Assembly (NCBI RefSeq): GCF_014229645.1
Contig: NZ_JAATOD010000001.1
Span: 1,240,001-1,304,000, forward strand
Reading direction: 5' to 3'
Source: Listeria swaminathanii
GTDB taxonomy: Bacteria; Bacillota; Bacilli; Lactobacillales; Listeriaceae
Length of the DNA: 64,000 nucleotides
This document shows, piece after piece, positions 49,399 to 61,038 of this stretch (its first letter is position 1; each line of letters starts with the position of its first letter). Below the pieces are notes generated by a model that had not been told where the DNA came from, did not search any database, and saw nothing but the letters and a program-made list of their open reading frames with translations. The position numbers were made by a program, and so were the translations under genes.

Positions 49399-52026
49399 TT
49401 ATTTCGCGTCATACCACGTGTCACCAAATGCGCTATCTACTTTTAATGGGACAGAAAGTTCTACAGCATTTTCCATTACATCTGGGACAATTTCTTCTAA
49501 TTTAGCTATTTCAGCTTCAGGTGCTTCGAAAATCAATTCATCGTGCACTTGAAGTAATAATTTTGCTTCTAATTTTTCGGATACTAAACGCTCGCTCATC
49601 AGAATCATCGCTTTTTTAATAATGTCAGCGGCACTACCTTGGATTGGCGTATTCATCGCGGTTCTTTCTGCAAATCCGCGAACATTAAAATTACGGCTAA
49701 CAATCTCCGGAATATAACGACGACGATGTAAAATGGTCTCCACATAGCCTTTTTCTTTCGCAAAACGAACGATATCTTGCATGTATTCTTTTACGGCAGG
49801 ATAACTCACAAAATAACGATCAATAAAATCTTTCGCTTCTTTTCGGGTAATTCCAAGGTTTTGAGAAAGCCCGTAGTCGCTAATACCGTAGACAATACCA
49901 AAGTTTACTGCTTTTGCTTGACGACGCATTAGTGAATCCACTTCTTCTTGCTCCACATGAAAAACGTCCATCGCTGTTTTCGTATGAATATCATAATCGT
50001 GTTTAAAAGCATAAATTAAATTCTCATCTTCTGAAATATGCGCTAAAACACGTAATTCTACTTGCGAATAATCGGCAGAAAACATTTTCCAGCCCGGCTT
50101 ACTTGGCACAAATACTTGTCTAATTTTCCGACCTTCTTCTAAGCGAATCGGGATATTTTGGAGATTTGGATCAACCGAACTTAAACGACCAGTCTGTGTT
50201 AACGTTTGATTAAAACGTGTATGGACTTTATGCGTTTCTTTGTCTGTTACTTTAAGCAGTCCCTCGATATAAGTGGACTGGATTTTACCAAGTTGGCGAT
50301 ATAGCAAGATTTCATCAATAATCGCATGTTTGCCAGATAAACTTTCTAATACATCTGCGGCTGTTGAGTAACCTGTTTTTGTTTTCTTGACTGGTGGCAG
50401 TTCCAGTTTTTCAAATAAAATTACACCTAATTGTTTTGGTGAATTGATGTTGAATTCTTCGCCAGCTAGTGAATGAATCGACTCTTCTAATGTTTTCAAT
50501 CTACCCGCTAGTTCTACTTTCATATTTTCAAGGCGTTCTGTGTCGACACTAACCCCCTGCATTTCCATTTGCGCTAAAACAAATGTTAAAGGTAGCTCTA
50601 AATCTTCCATCAAGGCTAATTGTTCGTTTTTCTCCAAATCATCGATAAGTCTTTTTTCTAAATCAGCAATTGCTACTACTTTTCTTGAAAGATGCGCTGC
50701 TACAATACTTTCTTCTGGTGTGCTTCGTTTCGCACCTTTTCCGTAAACTGCTTCGTCTGTTTCTACTTCTGTATAGTCATGACGCACTGCTACGCTTGTA
50801 AAATCATCAATAGAGTCAGATGGATTTAACAAATAGGAAGCTAGCATAATATCAAATGAAATGCCTGCTATTGCAAGGCCAATTCGATTCATTGCAACCA
50901 TCGTTTTTTTCGCGTCATAAACAACTTTTGTTTGTTCACTTTCCACCCATTCACGGAATGCCGCGCTATTTTCAGCAGTTTCCTTGGTAAAGAAATAGGT
51001 CCCTTGGCTAGAATGGATCGTTAATCCAATAAAATTCGCTGTATGGTAGTTATCATTTTCTAATTCGACATAAAGTGCCGTTTTTCCACCAAAATGCTGT
51101 TCTTTTAATTCCGTTACTATTTCAAAAGATAATTCTTTTAGTTCTTTCGCTTCTTCTGGCGTATCGCCTTCGATGTTTTTCAACAATGTCGTAAAGTTCA
51201 TTTCTTTTAAAAGTGGAATTACTTTCTCCGTTTGGTAGCCGTCGTATTTCGTACTTTCAACAGTGCATTCGATTGGTGAATCCACATTAATTGTAGCTAG
51301 TTCTTTACTTAAAATAGCTAATTCTTTATTTTCCAGTACTTTTTCTTTTAGTTTTTTACCAGAAATTTCCTCGGCATGTTCCAGTACGCTCTCTACAGTT
51401 CCACCAAATTCATGCAACAGTTTTAAGGCTGTTTTTTCACCAACGCCAGGAATGCCCGGAATATTATCAGATGAATCACCCATTAACCCTTTCATATCAA
51501 TAATTTGGAGTGGGGTTAGATTGTATTTTTCTTTTAACGTTTCTGGCGTGTTCGTTTCCATATCGGCTATACCTTTTTTCGTGATATAGACCGTTGTTTT
51601 TTCAGAAGCTAGTTGTGTTAAATCGCGGTCTCCGGTAATGATGGCTACTTCCATCCCGTCCGCTTCTGCTTTTTTCGTTAATGTTCCGATAATATCATCC
51701 GCCTCGTAGTTGGCAAGTTCATATTGTGGGATATCGTAAGCTGTTAAAAGCTCTCGGATAAATGGAAATTGCTCGGACAATTCACTTGGCGTTTTTTGAC
51801 GTCCACCTTTGTAACCTTTAAATGTCGTATGACGGAAAGTGGTTTTCCCTGCATCAAAAGCAACCAGCACATGGCTCGGTTTCTCTTTTTCCAGCACGTT
51901 CATTAACATCATTGCAAAGCCGTACACTGCATTTGTATAAACACCTTTGTCGTTATTTAAAAGCGGTAACGCATAAAACGCGCGATTCGCAATACTATTT
52001 CCATCGATTAATACTAATTTATTCAC
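49399..52026 (-). CDS. polA: DNA polymerase I
   Basis: An 875-residue repair and Okazaki-processing polymerase. It has an N-terminal 5'-nuclease domain (LVLIDGNSIANRAFYALP, and MGDSSDNIPGIPGVGEKTA), a degenerate 3'-5' exonuclease domain and a family A polymerase domain (FSADYSQVELRVLAH, RRQAKAVNFGIVYGI, LLQVHDELIFE). The exonuclease motif I position reads ALYVELENDN with no DxE pair, so proofreading is probably absent, as in Bacillus relatives. I chose GTG 52026 because GAGGAGG lies 8 bases upstream; the longer frame to 52056 includes that site. Confidence 0.96.
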   Translation of the reverse strand: MNKLVLIDGNSIANRAFYALPLLNNDKGVYTNAVYGFAMMLMNVLEKEKPSHVLVAFDAGKTTFRHTTFKGYKGGRQKTPSELSEQFPFIRELLTAYDIPQYELANYEADDIIGTLTKKAEADGMEVAIITGDRDLTQLASEKTTVYITKKGIADMETNTPETLKEKYNLTPLQIIDMKGLMGDSSDNIPGIPGVGEKTALKLLHEFGGTVESVLEHAEEISGKKLKEKVLENKELAILSKELATINVDSPIECTVESTKYDGYQTEKVIPLLKEMNFTTLLKNIEGDTPEEAKELKELSFEIVTELKEQHFGGKTALYVELENDNYHTANFIGLTIHSSQGTYFFTKETAENSAAFREWVESEQTKVVYDAKKTMVAMNRIGLAIAGISFDIMLASYLLNPSDSIDDFTSVAVRHDYTEVETDEAVYGKGAKRSTPEESIVAAHLSRKVVAIADLEKRLIDDLEKNEQLALMEDLELPLTFVLAQMEMQGVSVDTERLENMKVELAGRLKTLEESIHSLAGEEFNINSPKQLGVILFEKLELPPVKKTKTGYSTAADVLESLSGKHAIIDEILLYRQLGKIQSTYIEGLLKVTDKETHKVHTRFNQTLTQTGRLSSVDPNLQNIPIRLEEGRKIRQVFVPSKPGWKMFSADYSQVELRVLAHISEDENLIYAFKHDYDIHTKTAMDVFHVEQEEVDSLMRRQAKAVNFGIVYGISDYGLSQNLGITRKEAKDFIDRYFVSYPAVKEYMQDIVRFAKEKGYVETILHRRRYIPEIVSRNFNVRGFAERTAMNTPIQGSAADIIKKAMILMSERLVSEKLEAKLLLQVHDELIFEAPEAEIAKLEEIVPDVMENAVELSVPLKVDSAFGDTWYDAK

Positions 52027-52064
52027 AGGGATATCCTCCTCGATATTATCATTCACTTGTGTCT

Positions 52065-52070
52065 ATTTTA
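52065..52070 (-). promoter_or_regulatory. -10 element of the polA-mutM-coaE promoter
   Basis: TAAAAT with a TGG extension; the -35 is unclear and overlaps the citC terminator. Confidence 0.5.
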
Positions 52071-52083
52071 CCATAGGAACATA

Positions 52084-52125
52084 AAAACAAACCACTTATC
52101 CGAATGGGATTAAATGGTTTGTTTT
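52084..52125 (-). terminator. Terminator after citC
   Basis: A 15-bp stem AAAACAAACCATTTA / TAAGTGGTTTGTTTT (one G-T pair) ending in TTTT on the minus strand. Confidence 0.88.
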
Positions 52126-52191
52126 AAATACGTACATTTTTTATCCAATACACAATTACGAACTAGTTCTATCATTCGAAAATGAATGGAA

Positions 52192-53454
52192 TTAGAAGTT
52201 TTTAATTAATTCATCCGCAAATTCCGAACATTTAACTTCTGTTGCGCCATCCATTAATCGAGCAAAATCATAAGTTACTGTTTTCGCAGCGATTGTTTTT
52301 TCCATCGAACTGTTAATTAACTCAGCGGCTTCACCCCAACCAATATGTTCGAGTAAAAGTGTTCCGGATAAAATAACAGATGATGGATTTACTTTATCAA
52401 GGCCTGCGTATTTTGGTGCAGTACCGTGAGTTGCTTCGAAAATTGCGTGACCAGTTAAATAGTTAATGTTCGCTCCTGGAGCAATACCAATTCCACCTAC
52501 TTGAGCAGCAAGGGCATCAGAAATATAATCTCCATTTAAGTTCATCGTAGCAACCACATCAAATTCAGCCGGGCGCGTTAAGATTTGTTGCAAGAAAATA
52601 TCTGCAATCGAATCTTTTACTAAAATTTTTCCAGCAGCAAGTGCTTCGTTTTGTTTCGCGTCAGCAGCTTCTGTACCTCCTGCTTCTTTAATGCGATCGT
52701 ACTCGTTCCAAGTAAATACTTTATCGCCATATTCGCGCTCACATAAGTCATAGCCCCAGTTTTTGAAAGCTCCTTCTGTGAACTTCATGATATTTCCTTT
52801 GTGTACGAGTGTTAATGATTTGCGTCCTTCTTTAATCGCATATTCAATCGCAGAACGTACTAAACGCTCTGTTCCTTCTTTCGAAATCGGCTTAATACCA
52901 ATACCAGAAGTTTCCGGGAAACGGATTTTATCAACGCCAAACTCAGATTTTAAGAACGCGATTAATTTTTTCGATTCCTCGCTACCTTCTTTAAATTCGA
53001 TTCCTGCGTAAATATCCTCTGTATTCTCACGGAAAATAACCATATCTGTGTCTTCAGGACGTTTTACAGGCGACGGTACACCTTTAAAGTAACGAACTGG
53101 ACGTAAACATACATATAAATCTAATTCTTGGCGCAGGGCAACGTTTAATGAACGAATACCGCCGCCAATTGGCGTTGTAAGCGGGCCTTTGATGGCAATT
53201 AAATACTCATCAATAGTGTCTAAAGTCGCTTGCGGAAGCCATTCGCCGGTTTGTTTAAATGCTTTTTCACCAGCTAATACTTCTTTCCATGCGATTTCTT
53301 TTTCGCCGTTATACGCTTTTTTTACTGCCGCATCTAAAACACGTTTCGCAGCCGCCCAAATATCTGGACCAGTTCCGTCTCCTTCAATAAAAGGAATGAC
53401 TGGGTTGTTTGGTGTTTTTAGCACACCATTTTCTACTTGAATTTTTTGACTCAT
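52192..53454 (-). CDS. citC: Isocitrate dehydrogenase (NADP+)
   Basis: A 420-residue enzyme that oxidatively decarboxylates isocitrate to 2-oxoglutarate. It shows the substrate segment [23 protein letters not shown] with the active-site Ser, metal-binding Asp residues in NLNGDYISD, and the coenzyme-binding HGTAPKYAG. It follows citZ by 19 bases. Listeria is known to lack 2-oxoglutarate dehydrogenase, so the pair probably serves glutamate synthesis. Confidence 0.97.
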   Translation of the reverse strand: MSQKIQVENGVLKTPNNPVIPFIEGDGTGPDIWAAAKRVLDAAVKKAYNGEKEIAWKEVLAGEKAFKQTGEWLPQATLDTIDEYLIAIKGPLTTPIGGGIRSLNVALRQELDLYVCLRPVRYFKGVPSPVKRPEDTDMVIFRENTEDIYAGIEFKEGSEESKKLIAFLKSEFGVDKIRFPETSGIGIKPISKEGTERLVRSAIEYAIKEGRKSLTLVHKGNIMKFTEGAFKNWGYDLCEREYGDKVFTWNEYDRIKEAGGTEAADAKQNEALAAGKILVKDSIADIFLQQILTRPAEFDVVATMNLNGDYISDALAAQVGGIGIAPGANINYLTGHAIFEATHGTAPKYAGLDKVNPSSVILSGTLLLEHIGWGEAAELINSSMEKTIAAKTVTYDFARLMDGATEVKCSEFADELIKNF

Positions 53455-53473
53455 AAAGCTTGTTCCTCCTCCA

Positions 53474-54595
53474 TTAAATTCGTTCTTCTACAGGTAAATA
53501 ACTTCTATTTTCAGGTCCAACGTAAATCGCACGCGGACGGATAAGACGATTATCACGATATTGTTCAAAAATGTGCGCTAACCAACCAGAAACACGACTC
53601 ACGGAAAATACTAACGTGAATAAATCCCGATCAATGCCAAGCGCGTGATAAACGGAAGCAGAATAAAAATCAACGTTTGGTTTCAAATGTTTTAATTCCC
53701 AAACCGCTTCTTCTACTTGCATCGAAATATCAAACCATTTTTCTTCGCCCTTTTCGGCAGTTAACTTTCTAGACATTTCGCGTAAATGTTGCGCACGCGG
53801 ATCCCCACCACGATAAACACGGTGACCAAAGCCCATAATTTTTTGTTTTGTATCGATTTTTTCTTGGATGTAAGTACGCACATCGCCGGCTTCATCAATT
53901 TCTTCTAACATATCAAAGACACGTTCATTGGCACCACCATGAAGCGGGCCTTTCAGAGCACCAATCGCAGCTGTAACTCCGGAATAAACATCCGAAAGTG
54001 TCGCCACACAAACACGTGCTGTAAAAGTAGAAGCATTAAACTCATGATCCGCATGCAGTACAAGCGCTTTATTCATCGCTTCTACAGATAACGCATCCGC
54101 CTCTTCTCCCGTAATCATATAAAGGAAATTCGCCGCCATGCTCAAATCATCTCTCGGCGGAATCGGATCCAAACCACGTCGAATTCGAGAAAAAGCTGCA
54201 ACAATTGTTGGCATTTTTGCTTGAAGACGTAGCCCTTTACGGTAAACTGCTTCCCCGTCGTCTAATTCTGCTTCTGTGTCAAATACACCGAGCATCGAAA
54301 CCGTGGTTCTTAAAACACTCATTGGGTGTAATTTTTGATGATTTTGCATTCTTAAACTTGTAATAATTGTTTCAGATACTGCCATATTTTCTTGTATTTC
54401 TAATTTAAACTTTTTAAATTCATCTTTATTCGGCAAACGTAAATGCCATAATAAGTAAATCACTTCTTCAAAAGAAGCGTTGTTTTCCATTAAGTCATCA
54501 ATGCCATAGCCAACATATGTTAACATATCATCGATGATAGAGCTAATGGAAGTTTCAGCAACATATACATTTTCTAACCCTTTAGATAACGTCAT
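53474..54595 (-). CDS. citZ: Citrate synthase
   Basis: A 373-residue short-form (type II-like Firmicute) citrate synthase that condenses oxaloacetate and acetyl-CoA. Catalytic residues lie in [43 protein letters not shown] and [17 protein letters not shown] 54595 has AAGGAGG upstream. Only 36 bases separate it from the small membrane protein gene before it, so a shared transcript starting near 55142 is likely. Confidence 0.97.
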   Translation of the reverse strand: MTLSKGLENVYVAETSISSIIDDMLTYVGYGIDDLMENNASFEEVIYLLWHLRLPNKDEFKKFKLEIQENMAVSETIITSLRMQNHQKLHPMSVLRTTVSMLGVFDTEAELDDGEAVYRKGLRLQAKMPTIVAAFSRIRRGLDPIPPRDDLSMAANFLYMITGEEADALSVEAMNKALVLHADHEFNASTFTARVCVATLSDVYSGVTAAIGALKGPLHGGANERVFDMLEEIDEAGDVRTYIQEKIDTKQKIMGFGHRVYRGGDPRAQHLREMSRKLTAEKGEEKWFDISMQVEEAVWELKHLKPNVDFYSASVYHALGIDRDLFTLVFSVSRVSGWLAHIFEQYRDNRLIRPRAIYVGPENRSYLPVEERI

Positions 54596-54631
54596 TTCAT
54601 TTCCTCCTTTTATCCTTTTTTACGTATGTAC

Positions 54632-55093
54632 TTATTTTATGAATGCAACTAACTGCATTGCCATGTAAGCAATACCCGCTGCAATTACTGGTCCAGCAGC
54701 AATCCCTCTAAAAAGCACCACCGCTAAAATGGTCCCAAATACAAGTGAGACGGTTACTTGTGGATCAACAGCCATATAGCCTACACCTTTTTTCGCTAAA
54801 ATAGAAACGGCGATTCCAGCTCCAAGACCAATCCAGCCGGCTGCCGATTTAAAAGAGTCAATTAAATCTTTAAAACCGATTTGACCAGTGGCGATTGGAA
54901 TTAAGATGGCAACGGTTATAATCGTTACACCCCAATTAATCCCCTTAGCTTGAATCATCTCCATTACTTTACCGTCCACATGAAATAGCTTCAACAGAAT
55001 AACGGCGGCTACGGCAATGATGAGCGAATTATTTTTTGCTATAAGTCCGAGAAGTAAAAAAAGAAGTAAAAACAACATACTTTCCGTAAACAT
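54632..55093 (-). CDS. UPF0756/DUF441 membrane protein
   Basis: A 153-residue protein of about four or five hydrophobic helices ([48 protein letters not shown] and a Gly/Ala-rich C-terminal pair). It belongs to a conserved Firmicute family of unknown function found next to citZ. No catalytic motif is visible. ATG 55093 has GAAAGGTG upstream. Confidence 0.85.
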   Translation of the reverse strand: MFTESMLFLLLFLLLGLIAKNNSLIIAVAAVILLKLFHVDGKVMEMIQAKGINWGVTIITVAILIPIATGQIGFKDLIDSFKSAAGWIGLGAGIAVSILAKKGVGYMAVDPQVTVSLVFGTILAVVLFRGIAAGPVIAAGIAYMAMQLVAFIK

Positions 55094-55141
55094 ATTAAGT
55101 CACCTTTCAATATCGCGCATCTAGGAAGCGAGATAACAATT

Positions 55142-55169
55142 ATTATATCATAAACTTACCTTATAGTAA
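55142..55169 (-). promoter_or_regulatory. Promoter upstream of the UPF0756 gene and citZ-citC
   Basis: -10 TATAAT (55142-55147) with -35 TTACTA about 16 bases upstream. Confidence 0.6.
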
Positions 55170-55212
55170 TACTAAAATGCCATAAGGAAAATGAATTACC
55201 CTTTTTTCAACT

Positions 55213-55246
55213 AAACCTCTATAGAAAATTTTTCCCATAGAGGTTT
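55213..55246 (-). terminator. Terminator after fxsA
   Basis: A 10-bp stem AAACCTCTAT / ATAGAGGTTT with partly paired interior, on the minus strand 4 bases past fxsA. The T run after it is short. The same hairpin read on the plus strand ends in TTTT. Confidence 0.7.
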
Positions 55247-55249
55247 TAA

Positions 55250-55627
55250 TTACATATCAAAATAATAATATTGTGTGTGTTTCTTTTGATTCCCGAGCCA
55301 TTTGGTTAATCTTGGTTTTAATAGTTTGCGAGAAAATGGAATAAAAATAAGCAAACCGAGTACAGTCGTGATAACTCCTGGGATAATTAATAAAAAGCCG
55401 GCAATAAAAAAGCACAGACTATCTAATAAATACGGCGCTACCGTGCGTCCATCGCGTACATTTCGGAATAGGTTTCCGCCAAGACGTTTGAAAATAAAAA
55501 TACCAAAAGCACTTGATGCAATTTGAATAAAAAGAAGTGGCCAAAAGCCGATTACTTGGAATAGCCAAACATAAATAATTAATTCTATTAAGCCATATAA
55601 AGCCCAATAAAGGATAAATTTTCTCAT
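55250..55627 (-). CDS. fxsA: FxsA family membrane protein
   Basis: A 125-residue cytoplasmic membrane protein with three or four helices (FILYWALYGLIELIIYVWLF, LLFIQIASSAFGIFIF, CFFIAGFLLIIPGVITTVLG) and a basic tail. FxsA overproduction relieves F-exclusion of phage T7 in E. coli; its native role is unknown. It is monocistronic between terminators. A -10 TATAAT lies at 55654-55659. Confidence 0.85.
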   Translation of the reverse strand: MRKFILYWALYGLIELIIYVWLFQVIGFWPLLFIQIASSAFGIFIFKRLGGNLFRNVRDGRTVAPYLLDSLCFFIAGFLLIIPGVITTVLGLLIFIPFSRKLLKPRLTKWLGNQKKHTQYYYFDM

Positions 55628-55702
55628 AAAATCAACTCCAATACTTACTGACTATTATAACCTATTTTGACGCAATCGAAAAACAATACAGCGCGCATAT
55701 AA

Positions 55703-55732
55703 AAAAGGCGTCCCGCATGCGGGACGCCTTTT
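55703..55732. terminator. Strong terminator after pykA
   Basis: A perfect palindrome: GGCGTCCCGC / GCGGGACGCC around a 2-base centre, flanked by A and T runs, 14 bases past the pykA stop. Confidence 0.97.
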
Positions 55733-55745
55733 GGAAAGTTAAATC

Positions 55746-57503
55746 TTAGTGAGTTGCTGTTTTGCCGTTATAAACAACACCTTGACGAGAATCAACAGTG
55801 ATGATTTCACCGTCTTTTACAAGGGATGTTGCATCTTTAGCGCCAACAATGACAGGAATGCCAAGGTTGATTCCAACAACTGCTGCGTGGCTAGTTAAGC
55901 CGCCTTCTTCCACAACAACTGCAGCACTTTTCTCGAATGCAGGAAGGATTTCTTTATCTGTTGTTTTAACGATTAAGATTCCGCCTTCTTCTGCTTTTTG
56001 AAGTGCTTCTGCATTGGATTTAGCAACGATTGCTTTACCAATTACAGATTTGCTGCCAATTCCTTGGCCTTTAGCAACTTTTTCACCAATTAATTGGATT
56101 TTCATTACGTTAGTTGTTCCACTTTCTGTAACTGGAACACCAGCAGTGATGATGATTAGGTCGCCTTGTTTTGCAACGCCAGAAGCAAGAGATTCTTTTA
56201 CTGCAAGGTCGAACATTTCGTCTGTGTTGCTAACTGGAGTAGCTAGACGAGGATAAACACCCCATGAAAGAGCTAAGCCGCGATATACATGCTCGTTGAA
56301 TGTTACAGCAACGATATGAGATTTCGGACGGTATTTAGAGATCATACGCGCTGTGTGACCACTTTGAGTCGCAGCAACGATAGTTTGTACGTTTAGGTTT
56401 TTCGCAGTATGTCCAACAGCTTGACCAATAGCTTCTGTCATATCCGTATTTTCATGAAGTTTAAGCGCAAATTTATCTTGAGCTACTAATACTTCTTCTG
56501 TACGAATAGCGATTTTCGCCATCATTTTAACTGCTTCAACTGGATAGTCCCCAGCAGCTGTTTCACCAGATAACATAATTGCATCAGTTCCATCAAAAAT
56601 CGCATTCGCTACGTCACTTGCTTCAGCGCGAGTTGGACGTGGGTTACGTTGCATGGAATCAAGCATTTGTGTTGCAGTAATAACTGGTTTACCAAGTTTA
56701 TTACATTTTCTGATAAGTTCTTTTTGTACAATCGGAACTTCTTCAGCTGGAATTTCAACACCAAGGTCACCACGAGCAACCATTAGTCCTTGAGAAACTT
56801 GTAAGATTTCGTCGATGTTGTCAACGCCCTCTTGGTTTTCGATTTTAGGAATAATTTGTACGTGAGTTGCATTGTGCTCTTCTAAAATTTTAGTAATTTC
56901 AAGAACATCTGTAGCGCGACGTACAAAAGATGCAGCGATAAAATCGATACCTTGTTCTAAACCAAAGCGGATATCAGCAGCGTCTTTTTCTGTGATTCCT
57001 GGTAGGTTGATAGAAACGTTTGGCACGTTAACACCTTTTTTATTTTTAAGTACGCCTGAGTTAAGTACTTTAGTTACTAGCTCGCGATTAGCTTCGTCTT
57101 TTTCGATTACTTCAAGACCGATTAAACCGTCATCAAGTAAAATGGAAGAACCGATTTCTACATCATTGTAAAGTTCGCCGTAAGTTACGGAGAATTTTTC
57201 TTTTGTTCCTTCAACAGGAGTCATGGAAACACGTACAACATCACCTGTTTGGAATTCTAATTTCCCACCAACCATGTCGTTTGTACGGATTTCTGGACCT
57301 TTTGTATCAAGTAAGATAGCAACTTGTTTGCCAGTTTTTTTCGATGCTTCACGGATATTTACAATACGCGCACCGTGCTCTTCAAAATCTCCGTGAGAGA
57401 AATTAAGACGTGCTACGTTCATTCCTGCTTCGATCAACTGAACTAATGTGTCAACTGACTCACTTGCAGGACCAATTGTACAAACAATTTTCGTTTTTTT
57501 CAT
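55746..57503 (-). CDS. pykA: Pyruvate kinase
   Basis: A 585-residue glycolytic enzyme that makes pyruvate and ATP from PEP and ADP. It opens [18 protein letters not shown]. It has the catalytic Lys region [10 protein letters not shown] and [17 protein letters not shown]. Beyond the usual ~475 residues it has the extra C-terminal domain (about 490-585) with [15 protein letters not shown], a PEP-utilising-like fold also found in Bacillus enzymes. It is separated from pfkA by a terminator and its own promoter. Confidence 0.97.
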   Translation of the reverse strand: MKKTKIVCTIGPASESVDTLVQLIEAGMNVARLNFSHGDFEEHGARIVNIREASKKTGKQVAILLDTKGPEIRTNDMVGGKLEFQTGDVVRVSMTPVEGTKEKFSVTYGELYNDVEIGSSILLDDGLIGLEVIEKDEANRELVTKVLNSGVLKNKKGVNVPNVSINLPGITEKDAADIRFGLEQGIDFIAASFVRRATDVLEITKILEEHNATHVQIIPKIENQEGVDNIDEILQVSQGLMVARGDLGVEIPAEEVPIVQKELIRKCNKLGKPVITATQMLDSMQRNPRPTRAEASDVANAIFDGTDAIMLSGETAAGDYPVEAVKMMAKIAIRTEEVLVAQDKFALKLHENTDMTEAIGQAVGHTAKNLNVQTIVAATQSGHTARMISKYRPKSHIVAVTFNEHVYRGLALSWGVYPRLATPVSNTDEMFDLAVKESLASGVAKQGDLIIITAGVPVTESGTTNVMKIQLIGEKVAKGQGIGSKSVIGKAIVAKSNAEALQKAEEGGILIVKTTDKEILPAFEKSAAVVVEEGGLTSHAAVVGINLGIPVIVGAKDATSLVKDGEIITVDSRQGVVYNGKTATH

Positions 57504-57543
57504 GTTATTACTCCTCCTAGAACTTAGCTATTCATTCGTATTT

Positions 57544-57549
57544 ATTATA
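57544..57549 (-). promoter_or_regulatory. -10 element of pykA
   Basis: TATAAT about 40 bases before the pykA start; the -35 is poorly conserved. A GAAAACGTTTTC palindrome (57642-57653) resembling a cre site lies about 100 bases further upstream. The remainder of the 282-base gap shows only the pfkA terminator. Confidence 0.6.
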
Positions 57550-57744
57550 AACATATCTTGCGCATTTTACCAGTCACAACTGTGTAAAATAAGTAAGTTT
57601 GTGAATAAGAGCGCAATCAGGTAGCATGGTAACGATAACAAGAAAACGTTTTCCAGATTGCTACAGCATGCTTAATTACCGATTTACTTCTCTTTACCCT
57701 CAAAGTTTATTTTTAATACGTTACTAAAATTTTTCACAAAGAAA

Positions 57745-57770
57745 GGCTACCATGCTTTGTCATGGCAGCC
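57745..57770 (-). terminator. Terminator after pfkA
   Basis: A 10-bp stem GGCTGCCATG / CATGGTAGCC (one G-T pair), then TTTCTTT on the minus strand, 15 bases past pfkA. Confidence 0.88.
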
Positions 57771-57785
57771 AGCTCTTCAGCCGTT

Positions 57786-58778
<993 letters not shown>

Positions 58779-58982
58779 TCATCACATGTGTTTATTCTAC
58801 ATGAAAAAAGGTCAAATGAAAAGCTCCAACAGAGCACTTTTTTCAACTATAAGCTTCGTAAAATGCCGTTTCGGACATCGGTCTATTCCGATTTAGTCAA
58901 TAAATGGCTTTATAGCTTAATTTAATATAATTGGTCTATACTTGTGAAGATATAAACTTTCTTTCATGGTTTGGCATATACC

Positions 58983-59022
58983 AAAGAAGCGGATTTCCTA
59001 AAATAAGGAAATCCGCTTCTTT
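58983..59022. terminator. Strong terminator after accA
   Basis: A perfect 17-bp stem AAAGAAGCGGATTTCCT / AGGAAATCCGCTTCTTT with a 6-base loop, 7 bases past accA. It closes the accD-accA operon. Confidence 0.95.
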
Positions 59023-59028
59023 AATTCG

Positions 59029-59985
59029 TTATAAAGTCTCGTAAACACCGATTTTCTTGAATTTCTCATAACGTTGATCCATTAATTGATCCTCAGAAAA
59101 TGCCATTAGTGCATGTAAAGACTTTGTGATAGTTTTGTTAATTTCTTCGGCTTGCGCTGTTAAATCACGGTGCGCACCGCCTTTTACTTCTGGAATAATT
59201 CCATCTGTAATGCCAAGATCAAACAAATCACCAGCTGTAATCCGCATAGATTCTGCTGCTTTTTTCGCTTGACTAGCATCTTTCCATAAAATTGCTGCTG
59301 CGCCTTCTGGTGAAATAACCGAGAAAACAGCATTTTCAAGCATGAAAATCTGATTCCCAACACCAAGAGCAAGTGCACCACCACTTCCACCCTCACCGAT
59401 AACGATAGAAATAATTGGAACTTTCATATCGCTCATTTCATAAAGGTTTCTAGCAATTGCTTCACTTTGCCCGCGTTCTTCAGCAGCTCGGCCAGGATAG
59501 GCACCTTTTGTATCGATGAAGCAAATAATTGGTCGGCCAAATTTATCCGCTTGTTTCATCAAACGAAGCGCTTTACGGAAGCCTTCTGGATGAGGCATAC
59601 CAAAATTACGGTGCAAATTATCTTTCGTATCTTTACCGCGTTGATGCCCGATAACTGTTACCGGAATACCGTTAAAAGTAGCGATACCGCCGACAATTGC
59701 TGCGTCATCACCGAATGTACGATCGCCGTGAAGCTCCATGAAATCTTGAAATAAAAGTGGAATGTAATCAAGTGTTGTCGGTCTATCTGGGTGGCGAGCT
59801 ACTTGAAATTTATCCCAAGCAGTCATATTGCTGTAAATGCCTGACTCCAACTTAGCTAAGCGTTTCTCCAGCTTTTCGATTTCATTTGTCAAATCTACAT
59901 CCGAAGTTTCGTTGTATTCTTTTAAGTCCGCGATTTTACTTTTCAATTCTAAAATCGGTTTCTCAAATTCCATCTCATTCGCCAT
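59029..59985 (-). CDS. accA: Acetyl-CoA carboxylase carboxyltransferase subunit alpha
   Basis: A 318-residue half of the carboxyltransferase that moves CO2 from biotin to acetyl-CoA, giving malonyl-CoA for fatty acids. It has [22 protein letters not shown] sequence ([11 protein letters not shown]), [15 protein letters not shown] and the oxyanion [15 protein letters not shown] chose ATG 59985 with AGGAGG upstream; the start overlaps accD by 11 bases, so the two subunits are translationally coupled. Confidence 0.97.
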   Translation of the reverse strand: MANEMEFEKPILELKSKIADLKEYNETSDVDLTNEIEKLEKRLAKLESGIYSNMTAWDKFQVARHPDRPTTLDYIPLLFQDFMELHGDRTFGDDAAIVGGIATFNGIPVTVIGHQRGKDTKDNLHRNFGMPHPEGFRKALRLMKQADKFGRPIICFIDTKGAYPGRAAEERGQSEAIARNLYEMSDMKVPIISIVIGEGGSGGALALGVGNQIFMLENAVFSVISPEGAAAILWKDASQAKKAAESMRITAGDLFDLGITDGIIPEVKGGAHRDLTAQAEEINKTITKSLHALMAFSEDQLMDQRYEKFKKIGVYETL

Positions 59986-60859
59986 CAACGTCACCTCCTG
60001 CTTCAGGTGTTTTCACGTGAATGCGTAAAATAAAACTTAATTTATTTTGCAAATCAAGACGTGAAATACAGTCATCTAGTTGTCCGTGCTTTAATAAGAA
60101 CTCAGACGTTTGGAAGTCTTCTGGTAATTCTTCCCGAACAGTTTGTTCAATTACCCGGCGACCAGCAAAGCCGATGAGTGCGCCTGGTTCTGCAAAATTA
60201 TAGTCTCCAAGTGATGCAAAACTAGCAGAAACGCCACCAGTAGTTGGGTGCGTCATTACCGTAATAACAAGTCCACCGTGGTTGCTAAATCGTTTAAATG
60301 CAGCAGAGGTTTTCGCCATTTGCATAAGCGAAAGCATCCCTTCTTGCATACGCGCGCCACCGGAAGCAGTGAAAATAACAAATGGTTTATTTGTTTTATC
60401 AGCATCTTCCACAGCACGAAGAATTTTTTCACCAACAACAGAACCCATACTCGCCATTCTAAAACGAGAATCCATGACAGCAATGACAAGCGGATTACCG
60501 TCAATAGTAGCATGACCAGTAACAATCGCCTCATTTAAACCAGACTTTTGCTTATCTTTCTCAATTCGATCCATATAATCTTCAAAACCAAGTGGATTTG
60601 CTGTTGTTAAACTAGCATCAATTTCTTCAAAAGACCCTTCATCAACAAGCATATCGATTCGTGCATTTGCCCCAATTGGATGGTGAAAACCACAATAATT
60701 ACATACCATAAGATTTTTTTGCAATTCTTTGGTATACATTATTTTTTTACATTCTGGACATTTTGTCATAATACCTTCTGGAACATCTGCTTTTGTTCCG
60801 TCAGAAGGAATTGTGGCATATTTTCTCTTTTTTGGTTTTGTAAACAAGTCTCCTAACAA
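59975..60859 (-). CDS. accD: Acetyl-CoA carboxylase carboxyltransferase subunit beta
   Basis: A 294-residue partner of AccA. It begins [19 protein letters not shown] four-Cys zinc finger ([13 protein letters not shown] ... CNYCGFHHP) precedes the crotonase-like domain with [18 protein letters not shown] and [12 protein letters not shown]. The start is TTG at 60859 with GGGGAGGG 6 bases upstream; no ATG gives the family N-terminus. It is preceded by a ~170-base leader with a hairpin and a palindrome over the promoter. Confidence 0.95.
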   Translation of the reverse strand: MLGDLFTKPKKRKYATIPSDGTKADVPEGIMTKCPECKKIMYTKELQKNLMVCNYCGFHHPIGANARIDMLVDEGSFEEIDASLTTANPLGFEDYMDRIEKDKQKSGLNEAIVTGHATIDGNPLVIAVMDSRFRMASMGSVVGEKILRAVEDADKTNKPFVIFTASGGARMQEGMLSLMQMAKTSAAFKRFSNHGGLVITVMTHPTTGGVSASFASLGDYNFAEPGALIGFAGRRVIEQTVREELPEDFQTSEFLLKHGQLDDCISRLDLQNKLSFILRIHVKTPEAGGDVDGE

Positions 60860-60984
60860 GGATAACCCTCCCCATTTACGCTTTCTATTGTGGTTATTAG
60901 CGATTTTTAATGTTGTATAAATAAAAAATGAATAATGACATGAAACATAAATCAACCGCATTTTTCCACAAGAAGACAAAATGC

Positions 60985-61015
60985 CAGTCTATCCGAATCA
61001 TAACTGGACAGACTG
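60985..61015 (-). other. Hairpin in the accDA leader
   Basis: A 10-bp stem CAGTCTGTCC / GGATAGACTG on the minus strand, starting about 20 bases downstream of the inferred transcription start. It is followed by GCATTTTG, a weak T run. It could be a dnaE terminator or an attenuator. Confidence 0.5.
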
Positions 61016-61038
61016 CGCAATATTGTTTTCCACGTTAA

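Noticed and set aside
60859..60979. A longer accD reading frame beginning upstream of the TTG start
   Set aside because: The extra 40 residues have no family match, and the frame opens in the accDA leader next to the hairpin. The strong GGGGAGGG site points to TTG 60859.
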